Source of the DNA: Ostreiculturibacter nitratireducens
Lineage (GTDB): Bacteria; Pseudomonadota; Alphaproteobacteria; Rhodobacterales; Rhodobacteraceae
Assembly: GCF_032670585.1 (NCBI RefSeq)
Contig: NZ_JAVQHL010000005.1
Span: 8,615-72,614, forward strand
Length of the DNA: 64,000 bases
Reading direction: 5' to 3'
The notes below the pieces were generated by a model that ran no database searches, was not told where the DNA came from, and saw only the letters and a list, made by a program, of their open reading frames with translations. Below are positions 33,349 through 41,793 of the stretch, piece by piece. A program made the position numbers and the translations under genes. Numbering within the stretch: the first letter of the stretch is position 1; each line of letters opens with the position of its first letter.

Positions 33349-35754
33349 TCAGTGCGCGGTTGCGCCGGTCCCCTGGTCGCCTGCGCCCATCGCGGAACGC
33401 GCAGCCTCTTCGGCCTCCTCGTCCCATTCGATCGGCTGCGGCTCGTGCACGAGCGCGTGCTTCAGGACATCGCGGACATGGGACACCGGGATGATCGTCA
33501 GACCCGACTTCACGTTGTCCGGGATCTCCGGCAGGTCCTTGGCGTTCTCCTCGGGGATCAGGACCGTCTTGATCCCGCCCCGAAGCGCGGCGAGCAGTTT
33601 CTCCTTCAACCCGCCAATCGCCAGGACGTTCCCGCGCAGTGTCACTTCGCCCGTCATGGCGATGTCCTTGCGGACCGGGATCTGCGTCAGCACCGACACG
33701 ATCGAGGTCACCATCGCCACGCCGGCAGAGGGCCCGTCCTTGGGCGTCGCCCCCTCGGGAACGTGAACGTGGATGTCGATCTTGTCGAACTTCGGCGGCT
33801 TCACCCCGATCTGCGGCGCGATGGAGCGCACGAAGGACGACGCGGCGTCGATCGATTCCTTCATCACGTCGCCGAGCTTGCCGGTGGTCTTCATCCGGCC
33901 CTTGCCCGGGAGTTTCAGCGCCTCGATCGACAGAAGATCGCCGCCGACCTGGGTCCAGGCGAGGCCCGTGACCACGCCGACCTGGTCCTCCTTCTCGGCC
34001 AGACCGTAACGGAACCGCTTCACGCCGAGGAACTCCTCGAGATTCGCCGGCGTGACCTCGACCTTGTCGGCATCCTTGCGGATGATCCTGGTCAGGGCCT
34101 TCCGACCGATCTTGGCGATCTCGCGCTCGAGATTCCGTACGCCCGCCTCGCGGGTATAGGTGCGGATCACTTCCAGAAGCGCCTCGTCCGTGATCTTGAA
34201 CTCGCCCTTCTTCAGGCCGTGGTTCTTGATCTGCTTCGGAATGAGATGCTGCTTGGCGATCTCGCGCTTCTCGTCCTCGGTGTAGCCCGCCAGCGGAATG
34301 ATCTCCATCCGGTCCAGAAGCGGGCCGGGCATGTTGTAGGAGTTCGCCGTGGTCAGGAACATCACGTTCGAGAGGTCGTATTCCACCTCGAGGTAGTGAT
34401 CGACGAAGGTCGAGTTCTGTTCGGGGTCCAGCACCTCCAGCATCGCCGAGGCCGGGTCGCCACGGAAGTCCTGACCCATCTTGTCGATTTCATCGAGAAG
34501 GATGAGCGGGTTCGTGGTCTTGGCCTTCTTCAGCGCCTGGATGATCTTGCCCGGCATCGAGCCGATATAGGTCCGCCGGTGGCCGCGGATCTCCGACTCG
34601 TCCCGGACACCGCCGAGCGAGATGCGGATGAACTCGCGGCCCGTCGCCTTCGCGACCGACTTGCCGAGAGAGGTCTTGCCGACGCCCGGAGGCCCGACGA
34701 GGCACAGGATCGGCCCCTTGAGCTTCGCGGAACGCTGCTGCACCGCGAGATACTCGACGATCCGCTCCTTGACCTTCTCGAGACCGTAATGGTCGTCGTC
34801 CAGAACCTTCTGCGCGAGGCGCAGGTCCTTCTTGACGCGGGATTTCACGCCCCACGGGATCGACAGGAGCCAGTCGAGGTAATTGCGAACCACGGTGGCC
34901 TCGGCCGACATCGGCGACATGGACTTGAGCTTCTTCAGCTCCGCCTCCGCCTTTTCGCGGGCTTCCTTGGAAAACTTGGTCTTCTGGATCCGTTCGGCCA
35001 GCTCGTTGATCTCGTTCTGGCCGTCCTCGCCGTCGCCGAGTTCCTTCTGAATGGCCTTCATCTGCTCATTCAGATAATACTCGCGCTGCGTCCGCTCCAT
35101 CTGCGTCTTGACGCGCGACTTGATCTTCTTCTCGACCTGCAGGACGGACATTTCCCCCTGCATCAGGCCATAGACCTTTTCCAGCCGCTCGCCGATGTCG
35201 AGCGTCTCGAGGAGGTCCTGCTTCTGGGCCACGTCGATTCCGAGGTGCCCGGCCACGAGGTCGGCGAGCTTCGCCGGCTCCTTCGTGTCCGCTACGGCGG
35301 CAAGTGCCTCCTCCGGGATGTTCTTCTTGATCTTGGCGTAGCGCTCGAACTCTTCCGCGACCGACCGGATCAGCGCGGCGACCGTGTCCTGGTCGCCCGG
35401 CATCTCGGTCAGGAGTTCGGCCGTCGCCTCGAAGAATGCCTCGTTCGGCAAAAAGTCAACGATGCGCACCCGCGCCTTGCCTTCGACGAGCACCTTCACG
35501 GTGCCGTCGGGCAGCTTCAGAAGCTGAAGCACGTTGGCCAGAACACCCGCCTTGTAGATGCCCTTCGCGTCGGGCTCGTCCTGGGTCGGATCGATCTGCG
35601 AGGAAAGGAGGATCTGCTTGTCATCCTGCATCACCTCTTCGAGCGCCCGCACGGATTTCTCGCGGCCGACGAAGAGCGGCACGATCATGTGGGGGAACAC
35701 CACGATGTCGCGCAAGGGCAGGACGGGGTAGCTCGGATTCAGCGGTTCTTGCAT
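33349..35754 (-). CDS. lon: ATP-dependent protease Lon
   Basis: An 801-residue cytoplasmic protease, full length. The N-terminal substrate domain opens YPVLPLRDIVVFPHM. The AAA+ module has Walker A GPPGVGKTSLGK near residue 355 and Walker B LILLDEIDKM. The protease domain has the catalytic serine in PKDGPSAGVAM and the lysine in GGLKEKLLAA. It degrades misfolded and regulatory proteins. ATG 35754 has AGGAAC just upstream. A sigma-32-like promoter lies 71-100 bp upstream, so heat-shock induction is expected. The usual clpX neighbour is absent; an HU-like gene follows. Confidence 0.96.
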   Translation of the reverse strand: MQEPLNPSYPVLPLRDIVVFPHMIVPLFVGREKSVRALEEVMQDDKQILLSSQIDPTQDEPDAKGIYKAGVLANVLQLLKLPDGTVKVLVEGKARVRIVDFLPNEAFFEATAELLTEMPGDQDTVAALIRSVAEEFERYAKIKKNIPEEALAAVADTKEPAKLADLVAGHLGIDVAQKQDLLETLDIGERLEKVYGLMQGEMSVLQVEKKIKSRVKTQMERTQREYYLNEQMKAIQKELGDGEDGQNEINELAERIQKTKFSKEAREKAEAELKKLKSMSPMSAEATVVRNYLDWLLSIPWGVKSRVKKDLRLAQKVLDDDHYGLEKVKERIVEYLAVQQRSAKLKGPILCLVGPPGVGKTSLGKSVAKATGREFIRISLGGVRDESEIRGHRRTYIGSMPGKIIQALKKAKTTNPLILLDEIDKMGQDFRGDPASAMLEVLDPEQNSTFVDHYLEVEYDLSNVMFLTTANSYNMPGPLLDRMEIIPLAGYTEDEKREIAKQHLIPKQIKNHGLKKGEFKITDEALLEVIRTYTREAGVRNLEREIAKIGRKALTRIIRKDADKVEVTPANLEEFLGVKRFRYGLAEKEDQVGVVTGLAWTQVGGDLLSIEALKLPGKGRMKTTGKLGDVMKESIDAASSFVRSIAPQIGVKPPKFDKIDIHVHVPEGATPKDGPSAGVAMVTSIVSVLTQIPVRKDIAMTGEVTLRGNVLAIGGLKEKLLAALRGGIKTVLIPEENAKDLPEIPDNVKSGLTIIPVSHVRDVLKHALVHEPQPIEWDEEAEEAARSAMGAGDQGTGATAH

Positions 35755-36081
35755 GTTTGTTCCTTCATGTCGCGGGAAGGGTCTGGCCCCGGACGGCGGC
35801 GTCCGCCCTCCCCCGATATCGCAATAACTGGGGCGTCGGAGGTCGGGTTTCAACCACATCGGCCTCTGCGCGTTAACGGAAGCATGACTCGACCGACCGG
35901 CAGGCGCAAGGCGGATCGGCGCAAGCGGCAGGGCCTCGCCACTGCCTTGCGAGGCCACCGAGATGTGAGCCCTTTGCGCAACGCCGTCGCGCGGACTGTT
36001 TTACAGATGCTTGCGTCATCGGGCGGTCGATGAGAGCCTTTTCTCACTTGGGGATCGACCAAGCCGAAGAGAGGCGGCCTG
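35755..36081. other. Gene-free divergent region between lon and the Hint gene
   Basis: About 330 bases. It holds the lon promoter (35825-35854). The plus half carries a 49-codon frame (35884-36033) starting MTRPTGRRKADRRK that resembles no protein I know and has no ribosome site, and a GAGAGGCGGCC site just before the Hint gene start at 36082. Confidence 0.45.
35825..35854 (-). promoter_or_regulatory. Sigma-32 (RpoH)-type heat-shock promoter of lon
   Basis: On the minus strand GTTGAAA (35854-35848) and CCCCAGTTA (35833-35825) are separated by 14 bases, close to the RpoH pattern CTTGAAA-N13/14-CCCCATNT. It gives a leader of roughly 60 nt before the lon start. Confidence 0.7.
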
Positions 36082-37164
36082 ATGGCATCGATATCCTTTT
36101 ACGCGCGGGTCGACAGCGAGACGGCCAAGAACGGCACGATCAACGTCCAGCCCACGAGCACGTATCCCACGACGGAACTGACGTTCACGTCGGGAGACGG
36201 TGGCGATCTTGCCCTCGACTTCAACGACGGCGGCATAGACCCCGACACGCAGGTCATCATCGATGGTGTGACTTACGACTTCACCGTGGTCATGCAGGGC
36301 TACCTGCCGACGTTAGGACCCGGGGCGAACGGACTCGACGATGTCAACGGCGAGGATCTGCGCGGCGAGCGGGTGATCGTGATCGAAGTCGCGGGAGTGC
36401 GCTACTTCTTCCTGCCCGACGCGGGCTTGACGCTGGACACGATGGACGCCTTCCCGCAAGGCGGCCAGCCTCTCGACAGCGTCACCACGGTCGGTCCTCT
36501 CATCATCTGTTTCGTCGCTGGCACGATGATCCTTACCCCGGAGGGCGAGCGTCCGGTCGAAGACCTGAGCGCGGGGGACCTTGTCCTGAATGCGCGGGGC
36601 GAACCGGTCCGGCTTCTCTGGAACGGACGGAGGCGGGTCATGCCGGACGAATTCGGCCGCCATCCGCAACTCCGCCCGGTCAGGATCCCGCAAGATCATT
36701 TCGGCGCGGGAAAGCCCGGGCGTCCGCTTCTCGTCTCGCCCCAGCACCGGGTCTGGATCGAGGGCTGGGCGGTGGAGCTTCTGATTGGCGCGGAGGCGGC
36801 GCTGGTGCCAGCCATTCACCTCGTCGACGGCGATGTGCGGCAAGTCGGCGGCGATGAGGCGGTCGTTTACCACCACCTGCTGTTCGAGGAGCACGAGATC
36901 GTCGTCTCGAACGGCCTTCCGACCGAAAGCCTTCAACCGACGCTCGACAATGTGCAGGGCAGCGACCCGGCGGCGCGGGCCGAACTCGATCTCATCTTCC
37001 CGGAGGGGATCCCCTACGATCTGGCCACCCGTTCCGCGGCGGCCCCGTCCCTCAAGTCGCATGAAAGCCGGCTCGTGGCACGGCCGACGCTCTGGCGGAA
37101 ACAGAAATCCGCCCACGGCGCAAACCGTGAGCGGACGTCTTCGACGATGGGCAGGCAGGTTTAG
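36082..37164 (+). CDS. Hint (Hedgehog/intein) domain-containing protein
   Basis: A 360-residue protein. Residues 1 to about 145 form a strand-rich N-terminal domain with GGDLALDFNDGGIDPDTQV. The Hint domain starts at the nucleophilic Cys in ICFVAGTMILTPEGERPVEDL and continues through VSPQHRVWI (the S-x-x-H equivalent of the Hedgehog T-x-x-H) to HHLLFEEHEIVVSNGLPTES. This is the Hint_2-like type common in Rhodobacterales. Autoprocessing at the Cys would release the N-terminal domain; this is inferred. No signal peptide is visible. Its TAG stop (37162-37164) overlaps the TAA of the opposite-strand paralogue. Confidence 0.82.
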   Translation: MASISFYARVDSETAKNGTINVQPTSTYPTTELTFTSGDGGDLALDFNDGGIDPDTQVIIDGVTYDFTVVMQGYLPTLGPGANGLDDVNGEDLRGERVIVIEVAGVRYFFLPDAGLTLDTMDAFPQGGQPLDSVTTVGPLIICFVAGTMILTPEGERPVEDLSAGDLVLNARGEPVRLLWNGRRRVMPDEFGRHPQLRPVRIPQDHFGAGKPGRPLLVSPQHRVWIEGWAVELLIGAEAALVPAIHLVDGDVRQVGGDEAVVYHHLLFEEHEIVVSNGLPTESLQPTLDNVQGSDPAARAELDLIFPEGIPYDLATRSAAAPSLKSHESRLVARPTLWRKQKSAHGANRERTSSTMGRQV

Positions 37165-38228
37165 GCGACCGCGGCCAGCGTCCCGGAAGAAGTGCCGAGT
37201 GCCGTACCTTCGGGCGCGGCGCCGTCCCGGATAGCTTTCGCCAGGAGCATCGCCTCGCCCGCCTTCAGCGCACGCAGCGCGTCCTTGCGCGAAAGCATCT
37301 CCGTCATGCCGAGCGCCTGGAGCGTCTTTTCCAGAAGCTCACGGTTCTCACCCGTCATCGCCTCGATCATGCGGCGGGCGGGCTGGAAGCTTTCCGTGGC
37401 GAGGCCGTTCGACACGAGGATCTCGTGATCCTCTAGAAGGAGGTGGTAGTAGGTCACGTCGGCATCGGCCGTGACGACCTCGGCCAGCGCGCCGACGAGA
37501 TGCCTGGCGGTTGCCAGAACGCGTTCCTCGCCGAACAGCAATTCGGCCTTCGGACCTTCAAGCACGATCCGGTGCTGGGGCGACACGTCGAGATCGGTCG
37601 ACGGGCAGCTAGGCGCGATCGCGCCGGCCGTGATGCGGATCGGCCGGAGGTCCGGATGCGCGCGCAGTTCCGCGGCGGGAATTTCGCTGCGCCCGACCCA
37701 CAGAAGCTGCTTCGCCTCGCCCCGGTCGTTCAGCAGGAAGTCACCGGCGACGAGCGTCTCAACCTTGCGATTGCCCGAAGGGGTGGCGATTTCTGTGCCG
37801 GCGCAGAAGCAGGGGTATGTAGGGGGCGGCGTCTGGGTGATGCCCGTCAGCTTGATGTTGCCGTTGGCCATGCTGTCCAACAGTCCGACCGTAACGAACG
37901 GATCACGGACGAAGAAAAGGATGGTCCCGTCAGCGAGCACGATCTTGATGACCTGCTTGCCCCAGAGTGCCGACGGCACCTTGGTGTCGCCGACCGTGAA
38001 GCTCCCCACGACGGTATAGGTGAAAGATTGCGCAGCCCCCCCTCCCACGCTCACCAAGGTGTTCGGATCGGGAAGCCCGCCGTTGGAATCGAGCCTGAGA
38101 TCGCCGTCCGGACCGTTGGATACGAACTGAATCGTGGTTGCGGGGGCAGTCTGCCCGTTAAGCACCAATTCGTTCGCGGCCGCAGTTGCGCTCGTCTCGC
38201 GCGCCGCATAAACCTCCGATACCGCCAT
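37161..38228 (-). CDS. Hint (Hedgehog/intein) domain-containing protein, paralogue
   Basis: A 355-residue paralogue of the convergent neighbour. The N-terminal domain shows the same pattern (DGDLRLDSNGGLPDPNTLV, then VIKIVLADGTILFFVRD). The Hint domain opens at PCFCAGTEIATPSGNRKVETL, with VSPQHRIVL and YYHLLLEDHEILVSNGLATES. The C-terminus is longer and helical (LLEKTLQALGMTEMLSRKDAL), unlike its partner. The tail-to-tail overlap with the other gene is 4 bp. Likely role is self-processing or surface presentation; no signal peptide or calcium-binding repeats seen. Confidence 0.82.
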   Translation of the reverse strand: MAVSEVYAARETSATAAANELVLNGQTAPATTIQFVSNGPDGDLRLDSNGGLPDPNTLVSVGGGAAQSFTYTVVGSFTVGDTKVPSALWGKQVIKIVLADGTILFFVRDPFVTVGLLDSMANGNIKLTGITQTPPPTYPCFCAGTEIATPSGNRKVETLVAGDFLLNDRGEAKQLLWVGRSEIPAAELRAHPDLRPIRITAGAIAPSCPSTDLDVSPQHRIVLEGPKAELLFGEERVLATARHLVGALAEVVTADADVTYYHLLLEDHEILVSNGLATESFQPARRMIEAMTGENRELLEKTLQALGMTEMLSRKDALRALKAGEAMLLAKAIRDGAAPEGTALGTSSGTLAAVA

Positions 38229-38362
38229 TCCAATCTCCCCGAAAATCCGCTTTCGAACGAAAGTCTTGTAGGATGCTTACAAAGGCTTTTGCCCTCCGGC
38301 AATTCCTCAAGCTGGAAACAATAGATTTTTCTGTATTTTACCCGAATGCCGTGGCGTCCCGC

Positions 38363-39493
38363 CTACAGGGGCGGCACGTCGCCCTCTTCGCGCATCGCGT
38401 GGAACTCCGTCTGGAAGGCCGCGAACCGGCCTTCAGCGATGGCGCCGCGCATTCCCTCCATCAGTTCCTGGTAGTAGTGCAGGTTGTGCCAAGTCAGGAG
38501 CATGGAGGATATGATCTCCCCCGCTCGGAACACGTGGTGCAGGTAGGCGCGGGAATAGCTGCGGCAAGCCGGACAGCTGCAATCCTCGTCGAGCGGCCTC
38601 GGATCGTCCATGTGCCGCGCATTCTTGATGTTGACGACGCCGCGGCGGGTAAAGGCCTGGCCGGTCCGCCCGGAGCGCGAGGGCAGAACGCAGTCCATCA
38701 TGTCGATGCCGCGCGCGACGGCGCCCACGATGTCGTCGGGCTTGCCCACGCCCATCAGGTAGCGCGGCCTGTCCTCCGGCAGCATGTCCGGTGCGTAGTC
38801 GAGCACGCCGAACATCGCTTCCTGCCCCTCGCCCACGGCGAGCCCGCCGACCGCGTAGCCGTCGAAGCCGATCTCGCGCAACTTCTCGGCGCTTTCGGCG
38901 CGGAGTTCCTCCGTCACGCCGCCCTGCTGGATACCGAACAGAGCGTGGCCCGGCCGGTCGCCGAACGCGTCGCGCGACCTCTGCGCCCAGCGCATGGACA
39001 GGCGCATGCTTTCCGCGACCTTCTCGACGGAGGCAGGCAGCGCCGGGCATTCGTCGAAGGCCATCACGATGTCGGAGCCGAGGAGCCGCTGGATCTCCAT
39101 CGAGCGTTCAGGCGTCAGCATGTGCTTCGAGCCGTCTATGTGGCTCGAGAACCGCACACCCTCTTCATTCAGCTTCCGGAGCGCGGCGAGGCTCATCACC
39201 TGGAACCCGCCGGAGTCCGTCAGGATCGGGCGTTCCCAGTTCATGAACCTGTGCAGCCCGCCGAGCCTGTCGATCCGCTCCGCCGTGGGGCGCAGCATCA
39301 GGTGATAGGTGTTCCCGAGGATGATGTCCGCGCCCGTCGCCCGCACGTTTTCGGGCAACATCGCCTTCACCGTTCCGGCCGTTCCCACGGGCATGAAGGC
39401 GGGCGTGCGGATCTCGCCCCTCGGGGTGGAAATCACGCCGGTGCGCGCCTTTCCGTCCGTGGCATTCAGTGTGAAGGAGAATTTCGCGCTCAT
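38363..39493 (-). CDS. tgt: Queuine tRNA-ribosyltransferase
   Basis: A 376-residue enzyme that swaps guanine-34 for preQ1 in tRNAs for Asp, Asn, His and Tyr. Motifs: FMPVGTAGTVKAM, the catalytic aspartate in ILTDSGGFQVMSL, HIDGSKHMLTPE, second catalytic Asp in DMMDCVLPSRSGR, and the zinc site CSCPACRSYSRAYLHH. Length and motifs are complete. It is divergent from the DUF59 gene with a 151-bp spacer. No queA is visible. Confidence 0.95.
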   Translation of the reverse strand: MSAKFSFTLNATDGKARTGVISTPRGEIRTPAFMPVGTAGTVKAMLPENVRATGADIILGNTYHLMLRPTAERIDRLGGLHRFMNWERPILTDSGGFQVMSLAALRKLNEEGVRFSSHIDGSKHMLTPERSMEIQRLLGSDIVMAFDECPALPASVEKVAESMRLSMRWAQRSRDAFGDRPGHALFGIQQGGVTEELRAESAEKLREIGFDGYAVGGLAVGEGQEAMFGVLDYAPDMLPEDRPRYLMGVGKPDDIVGAVARGIDMMDCVLPSRSGRTGQAFTRRGVVNIKNARHMDDPRPLDEDCSCPACRSYSRAYLHHVFRAGEIISSMLLTWHNLHYYQELMEGMRGAIAEGRFAAFQTEFHAMREEGDVPPL

Positions 39494-39644
39494 GGCCCGC
39501 CTCTTTTCCGCCTGGCGCGGCCTTGCCTATATCGCGGAAGCCCGTCTGTCACGACCCGATCGCGCGGGCCCTGCGCGGACTTTACGGCCCGCGTTGCATT
39601 CCCTATATAATCGCTCAACAACCGCGCGATAGGCTGAGAGATCG

Positions 39645-40010
39645 ATGACCGCCGAAAACCCGGGCCCCGTCGAGGGCACTCCGCTGATCAAGCCCTCCAC
39701 CACGGATCACCCGCTTTACGAAAGCGTGGTGGAAGCCTGCCGCTCCGTCTACGACCCCGAAATCCCGGTCAATATCTTCGACCTCGGCCTCGTCTACACG
39801 ATCGAGATCTCGCCCGAAAACGAGGTGGAGATCACGATGACGCTCACGGCGCCGGGCTGCCCCGTGGCCGGCGAGATGCCAGGTTGGGTCGCGGATGCGG
39901 TGGAGCCCCTTCCCGGCGTGAAGCAGGTCGACGTGCGTCTGACCTGGGAACCGCAGTGGGGCATGGATATGATGTCTGACGAGGCGCGCCTCGAACTCGG
40001 TTTCATGTGA
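39645..40010 (+). CDS. DUF59/MIP18 family protein, SUF-associated (SufT-like)
   Basis: A 121-residue protein of the MIP18/DUF59 family. The core has VYDPEIPVNIFDLGLVY, EITMTLTAPGCPVAGEMPG (conserved Cys) and VDVRLTWEPQWGMDMMSDEARLELG. Members help load Fe-S clusters onto targets. The nearby IscA-type gene at 40493 supports an Fe-S role. It starts a short plus-strand run with a coiled-coil membrane protein between the two Fe-S genes. Confidence 0.85.
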   Translation: MTAENPGPVEGTPLIKPSTTDHPLYESVVEACRSVYDPEIPVNIFDLGLVYTIEISPENEVEITMTLTAPGCPVAGEMPGWVADAVEPLPGVKQVDVRLTWEPQWGMDMMSDEARLELGFM

Positions 40011-40020
40011 GGTTTCAGGA

Positions 40021-40479
40021 ATGGCCAACATCTTCACGAACTTCGTCGCGCGGGTTTCGGTCTCTGCCATCGTCGGCGCCGCCGTTGGCGCGGCGGTGGT
40101 GACATATGCCCGCAACCCATCGGTGGAGGCGCTGAGCACGGACAGCGCGGCCATCGTTGAACGCCTCGCCGAGATGGAAACGGCGGCGTCGGAGAACCAG
40201 GCGGCGATCCTCGCGAAGCTTGACGAAACCGCGGCCAGCCTCGCCGCGCTTCAGGACTCCGTGGCCCAGTCCGCTGTCACCGCCGAAGCGCAGGCCGAGA
40301 CGGCCGCCGCGACGCAGGCGCGCATCGCCGAGGCGGTCGCCGCGATCGAGGAACTCCGCGCGACCGTCGCCTCCCATGAGGCTCCGACGGAACCCACTCA
40401 GGCGGCCGCGGCCACGGTCGATCTCACCCCCGTCCTCGATGCGCTCGCGCGTATCGAGGCGGGCATGACCCAGCAGTAA
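40021..40479 (+). CDS. Membrane-anchored coiled-coil protein of unknown function
   Basis: A 152-residue protein. Residues about 10-29 are one membrane helix (VSVSAIVGAAVGAAVVTYA). The rest is an Ala/Glu-rich coiled coil (IVERLAEMETAASENQ, LAKLDETAASLAALQD) followed by a short Pro/Ala linker and another helix. Family not recognised. It starts 10 bp after the DUF59 stop and ends 13 bp before the IscA-type gene, so it is almost certainly co-expressed with them, but that does not prove an Fe-S role. Confidence 0.65.
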   Translation: MANIFTNFVARVSVSAIVGAAVGAAVVTYARNPSVEALSTDSAAIVERLAEMETAASENQAAILAKLDETAASLAALQDSVAQSAVTAEAQAETAAATQARIAEAVAAIEELRATVASHEAPTEPTQAAAATVDLTPVLDALARIEAGMTQQ

Positions 40480-40492
40480 GGACGCGAACCCC

Positions 40493-40855
40493 ATGTTCTC
40501 CATCCCCGGCAAGCAGGCGGTAACGCTCACGCCCGCAGCGGTCAGGCAGATCGCGCGCCTGATGGAACAGTCGGGCAAGCAGGGCCTGCGCATCGACGTG
40601 CGCAAAGGCGGCTGCGCGGGCATGGAATACGCGATGGACTACGTTGACGAGGTGGACCCCCGCGACGAGGTCGTGGAACAGGACGGCGCCCGCGTCATGA
40701 TCGCCCCGATGGCGCAGATGTTCCTCTTCGGGACCGAGATCGACTACCAGACCTCGCTTCTCGAATCCGGGTTCAAGTTCAACAACCCGAACGTCGCCGA
40801 AGCCTGCGGCTGTGGTGAATCGATCAAGTTCAAGGAGATGCCGGAGAACGGCTGA
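40493..40855 (+). CDS. HesB/IscA/SufA-type iron-sulfur assembly protein
   Basis: A 120-residue A-type carrier. The three cysteines expected of the family are visible: the first in VRKGGCAGMEYAMD and the pair in EACGCGESIKF near the C-terminus. It receives or transfers [2Fe-2S]/[4Fe-4S] clusters. Part of the short plus-strand run with the DUF59 protein; tpiA begins 84 bp later. Which subtype (SufA, IscA or ErpA) cannot be decided. Confidence 0.88.
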   Translation: MFSIPGKQAVTLTPAAVRQIARLMEQSGKQGLRIDVRKGGCAGMEYAMDYVDEVDPRDEVVEQDGARVMIAPMAQMFLFGTEIDYQTSLLESGFKFNNPNVAEACGCGESIKFKEMPENG

Positions 40856-40939
40856 CCGCTGTCCGGCGACCATTTCGCCCTTTTCCTGAACCCACCCTCT
40901 GACCTAATCTCCGCCTCGTGATGATCGGAGGGACGGACG

Positions 40940-41692
40940 ATGCGGCGCAAACTCGCGGCGGGGAATTGGAAGATGAACGGCACGCGAGCGAGCCTTGGCG
41001 AGATCAAGGCGCTGATCGAATCCTGCCCGGATCCCCATTGCGATGTGCTGATCTGCCCGCCTGCGACGCTTCTCGTCTGGATGGACGAGGCGATCGGCCA
41101 GGCCGCGATCCGCACCGGCGGACAGGATTGCCACGCTGAGGTCTCAGGAGCCCACACGGGTGACATCTCGGCCGCCATGCTCGCCGACGCGGGGGCGACA
41201 CACGTGATCCTCGGCCATTCCGAACGCCGCACCGACCACGGCGAGACCGATGAGCAGGTCCGCGCCAAGACGCTTGCCGCCCATGCCGCTGGCCTTGCCG
41301 CGATTGTCTGCGTCGGCGAAACGGAGGCCGAGCGCGATGCCGGGCGGACGCTCGACGTGATCGGGGGCCAGCTCGCGGGCTCGCTCCCCGACAGCGCGCG
41401 CGGCGCCGACACGGTCATCGCCTACGAACCCGTCTGGGCGATCGGCACCGGCCGCACACCCACGAATGACCAGATCGCAGAGGTGCACGATTTCCTCCGC
41501 GCCCAGCTTGCGAAGCGCTTCGGCGCCGAGGGCGAGGCCTTCCGCCTGCTGTACGGTGGTTCCGTGAAACCCTCGAACGCGGCCGAGATCTTCGCGATTT
41601 CCAACGTGGACGGCGCGCTCGTCGGCGGCGCGAGCCTCAAGGCGCAGGATTTCTCCTCCATTATCAAGGCGCTCGACGCCGCTTCCGCCTGA
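40940..41692 (+). CDS. tpiA: Triosephosphate isomerase
   Basis: A 250-residue TIM barrel converting dihydroxyacetone phosphate to glyceraldehyde 3-phosphate. Catalytic residues are in place: Lys11 (AAGNWKMNG), His93 (VILGHSERR) and the glutamate in AYEPVWAIGTG near residue 163; LLYGGSVKPSNA closes the phosphate site. Length normal. ATG 40940 is preceded by GGAGGGACGG. Confidence 0.95.
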   Translation: MRRKLAAGNWKMNGTRASLGEIKALIESCPDPHCDVLICPPATLLVWMDEAIGQAAIRTGGQDCHAEVSGAHTGDISAAMLADAGATHVILGHSERRTDHGETDEQVRAKTLAAHAAGLAAIVCVGETEAERDAGRTLDVIGGQLAGSLPDSARGADTVIAYEPVWAIGTGRTPTNDQIAEVHDFLRAQLAKRFGAEGEAFRLLYGGSVKPSNAAEIFAISNVDGALVGGASLKAQDFSSIIKALDAASA

Positions 41693-41703
41693 CAATCGCG
41701 TCA

Positions 41704-41725
41704 TGCGCCGGTCGCTTCCGGCGCA
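41704..41725. other. Stem-loop after tpiA
   Basis: Perfect 8-bp stem TGCGCCGG / CCGGCGCA with loop TCGCTT, 12 bp after the tpiA stop. It has no T tract, so it is more likely an mRNA-end stabiliser or attenuator than a classic terminator. Confidence 0.45.
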
Positions 41726-41793
41726 GCCCAAAGTGCTTTGAGGCGTCATGCTTCGACGTGCCGGGATAGACCCGGCGCTTTCCGGAACGATGC

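Noticed and set aside
33283..36033. 916-codon plus-strand open frame opposite lon
   Set aside because: Pure antisense of lon, rich in Arg/Leu/His/Asp with no domain.
35884..36033. 49-codon frame starting MTRPTGRRK upstream of the Hint gene
   Set aside because: No ribosome-binding site, no known similarity, basic low-complexity product. Left as intergenic.
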